From the NCBI GenBank assembly GCA_964464925.1, contig CAYXLI010000017.1:55588-119587 (forward strand): a DNA stretch of 64,000 nt, written 5' to 3'. This stretch comes from CAYXLI01 sp964464925 (GTDB taxonomy: Bacteria; Acidobacteriota; Terriglobia; Bryobacterales; Bryobacteraceae). Every line of letters begins with the position of its first letter. Position 1 is the first letter of the stretch. The translations under genes and the position numbers were made by a program. Of this stretch, positions 60,600-64,000 are shown piece after piece. The notes below the pieces were generated by a model. That model did no database searches and was not told the origin of the DNA. It worked only from the letters and a program-made list of their open reading frames with translations.

Positions 60600-62108
60600 A
60601 TGCGATCTGTAGCCGTCACATCGACCGTGGCGCTGCTGGCCTTCTTTCAGTGGCGCGCCCTCGCGCAGAATCCTCCCGCCCCAGAATCACGTAACCCGCA
60701 ACCGCTTTACCAGGTAACCATCGTTTCAAGAACTACCAAGGCAATCAATTACGGCTATCTCACCGCTCCGACTCGCATAGATTTCCGGGGCACCCCGGTC
60801 CTCGCCGATGCTCGCGGGGAGTCGATTGTCGAACCTAAACGCGGTGCCACGCTGCTGAAGATGCATTTCGATCACGTACCGCCGCCGAGCCGCTTCGGAC
60901 CGCAATACCTCAGCTATGTCGTGTGGGCGATCAGCCCGGATGGCCGCGCCCAGAACATCGGCGAACTGACGCTGGATGGCTCCGGGAAGGGCAAGTTGAG
61001 CACCAGCACGCCACTGCCGACCTTCGCTATGATCGTGACGGCAGAACCCTACTACTCGGTCACGCAGCCCAGCGAGGTTGTCGTTATGGAAAACGTCGTA
61101 GGCCCGGGCACCATCGGCAAGGTGGAAGAGGTGAACGCGACATACGAACTCCTGCCGCGTAAACCCTACACGTACGATCCCGGTTCTCAGCCGAAGGCGG
61201 GAACCCCGCTGGTCAGTCAGGAACAGTTTGAAGCGATGACCGCACTGTATCAGGCGCTCAACGCAATTCAGATCGCTCAATCGCAGGGCGCCGATCGATA
61301 CGCGCCGGAGCGGCTGGAGCGCGCCCGGCAAATCTACAATCAGGCTCGGACTCTACCTGTCAGCCTGAGTAAAGAGATTGTTTCAAGGGCGCGCGAGGCA
61401 ACCCAGGTAGCCGAGGACAGCCGTGCAATCGCCGTCAAACGTTCCGAAGCTGAGAGAAACGCCGAGGAAGAACGCCGTGCAAGTCAGAGCCAGCATTTTG
61501 AAAATGCGCGGCCCAGGAGGGATGCAGTGCAGGCGCCACCGGCCGCCGAAGCACCGCCACTTCCTCCGCCTCAACCCCTTTCCGCCCAGAGTTCTTCAGC
61601 CGCCGAACCAAAACCGCCGATCCAGGTGGACGAGCGCCAGTTTCATCGGGATGATCCGCGGGCCCGCGAAAATCGGCGCCGCTTGTTGGCGGCGCTGCCA
61701 CGGACCTTCGAGGTCCTTGATGATGCGCGCGGAATCGTGGTCAACGTTCCCGAGCACGCTGTTGGATCTTCGTCACTTCAGTCTTACCTCGCCTCGATTG
61801 TTGCCGCTATTCGACCGTACAACGATCTTCATATCGAGGTGGGAGGACACACCGACGTATCAAATGCAACCGCCACTACTGAGCGCGAAGCCGAAAGGGT
61901 GAAGACTGCGCTTGTGGGCGCGGGGATTTCACCCGGGATAGTTGTGACCCGTGGATATGGCAACACGCGTCCGCGGGCTTCGAATGCAACCGCTGCTGGC
62001 CGAAACCAGAATCGACGGATTGAGATCGTGATTGCGGGTGACGCAATCGGCTCCCTTCCGACCTGGGATCGCACCTACTCCATACAACCACTGCCGGTCC
62101 GGCGGTAG
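60600..62108 (+). CDS. OmpA-family outer membrane protein
   Basis: A 502-residue exported protein. Signal peptide about 1-22 (VALLAFFQWRALAQ). A region of about 30-190 has beta-sandwich character, next an alanine/arginine-rich helical stretch (about 205-310, ARQIYNQARTLPVS, REATQVAEDSRAIA) and a Pro-rich linker. The OmpA C-terminal peptidoglycan-binding domain ends the protein (about 350-490): LHIEVGGHTDVSNATATTE and VVTRGYGNTRPRASNATAAG, with the N(Q)NRRIEI motif. It probably links the outer membrane to the wall. The start is the third in-frame candidate, chosen by signal-peptide position and GGAGA upstream. Confidence 0.82.
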   Translation: MRSVAVTSTVALLAFFQWRALAQNPPAPESRNPQPLYQVTIVSRTTKAINYGYLTAPTRIDFRGTPVLADARGESIVEPKRGATLLKMHFDHVPPPSRFGPQYLSYVVWAISPDGRAQNIGELTLDGSGKGKLSTSTPLPTFAMIVTAEPYYSVTQPSEVVVMENVVGPGTIGKVEEVNATYELLPRKPYTYDPGSQPKAGTPLVSQEQFEAMTALYQALNAIQIAQSQGADRYAPERLERARQIYNQARTLPVSLSKEIVSRAREATQVAEDSRAIAVKRSEAERNAEEERRASQSQHFENARPRRDAVQAPPAAEAPPLPPPQPLSAQSSSAAEPKPPIQVDERQFHRDDPRARENRRRLLAALPRTFEVLDDARGIVVNVPEHAVGSSSLQSYLASIVAAIRPYNDLHIEVGGHTDVSNATATTEREAERVKTALVGAGISPGIVVTRGYGNTRPRASNATAAGRNQNRRIEIVIAGDAIGSLPTWDRTYSIQPLPVRR

Positions 62109-62142
62109 TCGTACACGCTGCTGGGCGCCAAAGCTCTTGTCT

Positions 62143-63729
62143 TTAGTGGTTCGTCAGCATCACAAAAGCGAAGAGGCTATCACCGGCGCCCACCACCACG
62201 TATTGCTTGCCGTCCAATTCATACGTAATCGGTCCGTTCGTCATACCGGTGCCGAGGTTCGCGTGCCAGAGCGGGGCGCCGGTTGTCGCGTTTAGCGCCA
62301 CGAGATTATTCGACGGATCGCCCGCGAAGAGAAGATTTCCTGCCGTGGACAAGACTCCCGAACGCGGGCCGCCGGTGCCTTCCCACTTGTGGCTCCACTT
62401 GATTTTGCCCGTCTTATAATCGATGGCCCGAAGCGTAGATTCCGACCACCCGCCCCGATCGTTTCCAGCCCAGCCTTCCGGCTTCTCGTCTTCATCGAAG
62501 ATGTAATACACGCTGTAGGCATCGGTTGCATTCACGTAAAAGAGTCCGGTAGAAGGACTGAAGCTGGGCGGCGGCCAATTCGCTGCTCCAGTCTGGTTCG
62601 GCGACACGAGTGCGCCATCCACCTGTGGCATTTTTGCGGGATTCGGGACAGGCTGTCCCTTTGCATTGATTTCAGTCGCCCAGTTCGCCTTCGCGAATTT
62701 CGTCGTAGTAATGCTCTTCCCATTCGTGCGGTCGAGAACGAAAAAGTATCCATTGCGGCTGGCCTGCGCGATCAGCTTGCGTTTCTGGCCATTGATGTCC
62801 CCGTCGATCAGAACCGGCGCTTCAATTCCGTCCCAGTCGTGCGTATCGTGGGGAGACACTTGAAAATACCAGGCCATTTTGCCGTTATCCGGATTCACCG
62901 CGATGATCGATTCCGTGTAGAGGTTGTCGCCTGGACGGCCCTTGCCTGAGATCACAGGTTGCGGGTTACCCGTCCCGAAATAGAGCAGGTTTAACTCAGG
63001 GTCATAGGTGCTGGAACCCCAGGTCATCCCACCTCCATGCGTCATCGCCTCGGCACTGGGCCATGTCTTGGCTTCTGGATCGCCCGGTTGCGGATACGCA
63101 TACCAGCGCCATTGCCGCGCGCCGGTTTCCGGGTCGTGCGATTCAATATAGCCCGGAATATCCAAGTCATCGCCGCTCACCCCCGTGATGATGTGGTTAT
63201 TGATCACCAACGGCGCCACCGTCCCGAAATACATCTGGTCCAGGTCGCAGATAGACGTGTGCCACCGCTCTTTGCCATCCTTCAGGTTCAGCGAAACGAG
63301 ATTACAGTCCGGCGTCTCGAAATACAGCCAGCTGCCATAAACGCCCACACCTCGATTTCCAATGTGGATGCCTCCCTTCGATTGCCAGTTGAAGTGCCAC
63401 ACTTCGCGGCCGGTACGTGCGTCGACTGCCCATACCTGGTCCGGAACGGTGAAGTAGAGAACGCCGTCCACCAGAATCGGAGTAGCCTTGATCGCACCGC
63501 CGAACCCGCCGCCTCCCGCGTTGGCGCGGTATATCCACGCAAAGCTCATCGAATTGATATTCGAGTCGTTGATCTTCTTCAACGTGCTGAACCTGCGCCC
63601 CGAATAGTCGCCGTTGTACATCGGCCAGGTATCGGTGGGCGGCTCCATCAATTTGGACGGCTTCAGCGATTGGCTGAAGAGCGTGGTCGTCAAGAGGGCC
63701 GCCGCAATCAGTGTTTTCGCGAGCGTCAT
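62143..63729 (-). CDS. PQQ-dependent dehydrogenase-like quinoprotein
   Basis: Exported beta-propeller of 528 residues of the pyrroloquinoline-quinone alcohol/glucose dehydrogenase superfamily. Signal peptide about 1-19. Characteristic propeller phrases include YNGDYSGRRFSTL, VWAVDARTGREVWHF, HDTHDWDGIEAPVL (likely site of the catalytic Asp), and LLFAGDPSNNLVALNATTG. This subgroup is found many times over in acidobacteria, often in genomes without evident PQQ synthesis genes, so cofactor status is uncertain. Its ATG overlaps the cytochrome gene stop as ATGA. Confidence 0.85.
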   Translation of the reverse strand: MTLAKTLIAAALLTTTLFSQSLKPSKLMEPPTDTWPMYNGDYSGRRFSTLKKINDSNINSMSFAWIYRANAGGGGFGGAIKATPILVDGVLYFTVPDQVWAVDARTGREVWHFNWQSKGGIHIGNRGVGVYGSWLYFETPDCNLVSLNLKDGKERWHTSICDLDQMYFGTVAPLVINNHIITGVSGDDLDIPGYIESHDPETGARQWRWYAYPQPGDPEAKTWPSAEAMTHGGGMTWGSSTYDPELNLLYFGTGNPQPVISGKGRPGDNLYTESIIAVNPDNGKMAWYFQVSPHDTHDWDGIEAPVLIDGDINGQKRKLIAQASRNGYFFVLDRTNGKSITTTKFAKANWATEINAKGQPVPNPAKMPQVDGALVSPNQTGAANWPPPSFSPSTGLFYVNATDAYSVYYIFDEDEKPEGWAGNDRGGWSESTLRAIDYKTGKIKWSHKWEGTGGPRSGVLSTAGNLLFAGDPSNNLVALNATTGAPLWHANLGTGMTNGPITYELDGKQYVVVGAGDSLFAFVMLTNH

Positions 63730-64000
63730 CTCAAAGTCTCCAGGTAAGCAACAATATCGTGCATGTTTTTGTCGGTGTATTCATCCAGCAGAGCCACGTG
63801 AGCGGCGTAAGGATCGTGCTTTACGACCTTCAAGGACGGTGTGATCTCGAAGGAGCGGTACTCACCTTGCGCATCGCGCAGGGAGACATTGAAGTCGTCC
63901 AGCTTGTCCAGCACTCCGTCCACTACCACTCCGTTTGGCTGCGTTACCGTCACGGTCACCGGCTTCGACTGTGTGGATCCCGATCCTGCGCGGCCGAAAC
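63726..64000 (-). CDS. Cytochrome c with inserted domain (5' part outside window)
   Basis: The C-terminal about 90 residues of a c-type cytochrome. The sequence KPVTVTVTQPNGVVVDGVLDKL, then DDFNVSLRDAQGEYRSFE and the ending TDKNMHDIVAYLETLR match cytochromes that accompany acidobacterial quinoproteins, where a beta insertion separates the two halves of the haem domain. The CxxCH site is upstream, beyond the window edge; the final MHDIVAYL helix contains the expected Met axial ligand. It overlaps the quinoprotein gene by 4 bases (ATGA), so it is the likely electron acceptor. Confidence 0.8.
   Translation of the reverse strand, partial: FGRAGSGSTQSKPVTVTVTQPNGVVVDGVLDKLDDFNVSLRDAQGEYRSFEITPSLKVVKHDPYAAHVALLDEYTDKNMHDIVAYLETLR

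Overview
The window looks like a chromosomal segment of an acidobacterium, most likely from the Bryobacterales/Solibacter branch. The evidence is lineage-typical protein families rather than any rRNA: an acidobacterial VWFA-related protein (17854-18774), an NHL-repeat protein with the Solibacter-type C-terminal domain (24176-27286), an Oar-like TonB-dependent receptor with an N-terminal carboxypeptidase-regulatory domain (2249-5458), a quinoprotein/cytochrome pair of the kind common in acidobacteria (62143-64000), and repeated GMC oxidoreductase/gluconate-dehydrogenase-subunit-3 pairs. Base composition is GC-rich throughout. I see no prophage, insertion sequence, CRISPR array or integrase, so this reads as core-like chromosome with dense operons. 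No gene-free stretch exceeds about 220 bases.

Layout. 0-7 kb: the end of an NRAMP metal transporter, then a minus-strand run of a sugar-acid dehydratase (IlvD/Edd family), TonB receptor, msrA and an unknown protein. 7-13 kb: a PEP-CTERM-like surface protein and a tight nucleoside-salvage operon (pyrimidine phosphorylase, NupC transporter, purine phosphorylase, cytidine deaminase, exported MTA/SAH-deaminase-like amidohydrolase). 13-17 kb: a secreted zinc-protease/BACON/repeat protein. 17-20 kb: a minus-strand operon of a fused molybdopterin synthase, a VWA protein, a divergent Hfq-like protein and an inositol-monophosphatase. 20-21 kb: DAHP synthase, preceded by what looks like a complete ribosome-mediated attenuator. 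22-24 kb: futalosine-pathway menaquinone genes mqnA and mqnC. 24-30 kb: the NHL/Solibacter-domain protein, tRNA-Leu(CAA), a DegP/HtrA-like protease and an alginate-lyase-like enzyme. 30-36 kb: cinA, a beta-propeller protein, pgpA, yacG (too short to be found by ordinary ORF calling) and rimO with overlapping starts and stops, then a HEAT/SEC-C protein. 36-46 kb: rlmD, trpS, an MFS transporter, and a fadN-fadA-fadE beta-oxidation operon ending in a polynucleotide-kinase-like gene. 46-56 kb: a Gfo/Idh/MocA oxidoreductase and two GMC dehydrogenase modules, the second with a five-haem cytochrome, with pyk and uppP between them. 56-64 kb: a TolB-like propeller, an orphan Hpt, comF, HNH, DUF2277, a sulfatase, an OmpA-like protein, and the quinoprotein plus partial cytochrome c.

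Two regulatory observations stand out. First, a 14-codon peptide rich in Tyr, Phe and Trp (MRYAYFYFRFWWPT, 20022-20066) sits behind a TTGCAA-17-TATACT promoter. It is followed by mutually exclusive antiterminator and terminator helices and then the DAHP synthase gene, which is the layout of classical transcription attenuation. Second, at least ten genes at or near the head of transcription units carry a TANNNT hexamer exactly 6-7 bases before the start codon, the geometry expected of leaderless transcripts. This also supports several GTG and TTG starts. Other points to check are the fused MoaD-MoaE, the Hfq-like protein lacking the usual RNA-binding residues, and a cysteine-free ArsC/Spx-like protein.
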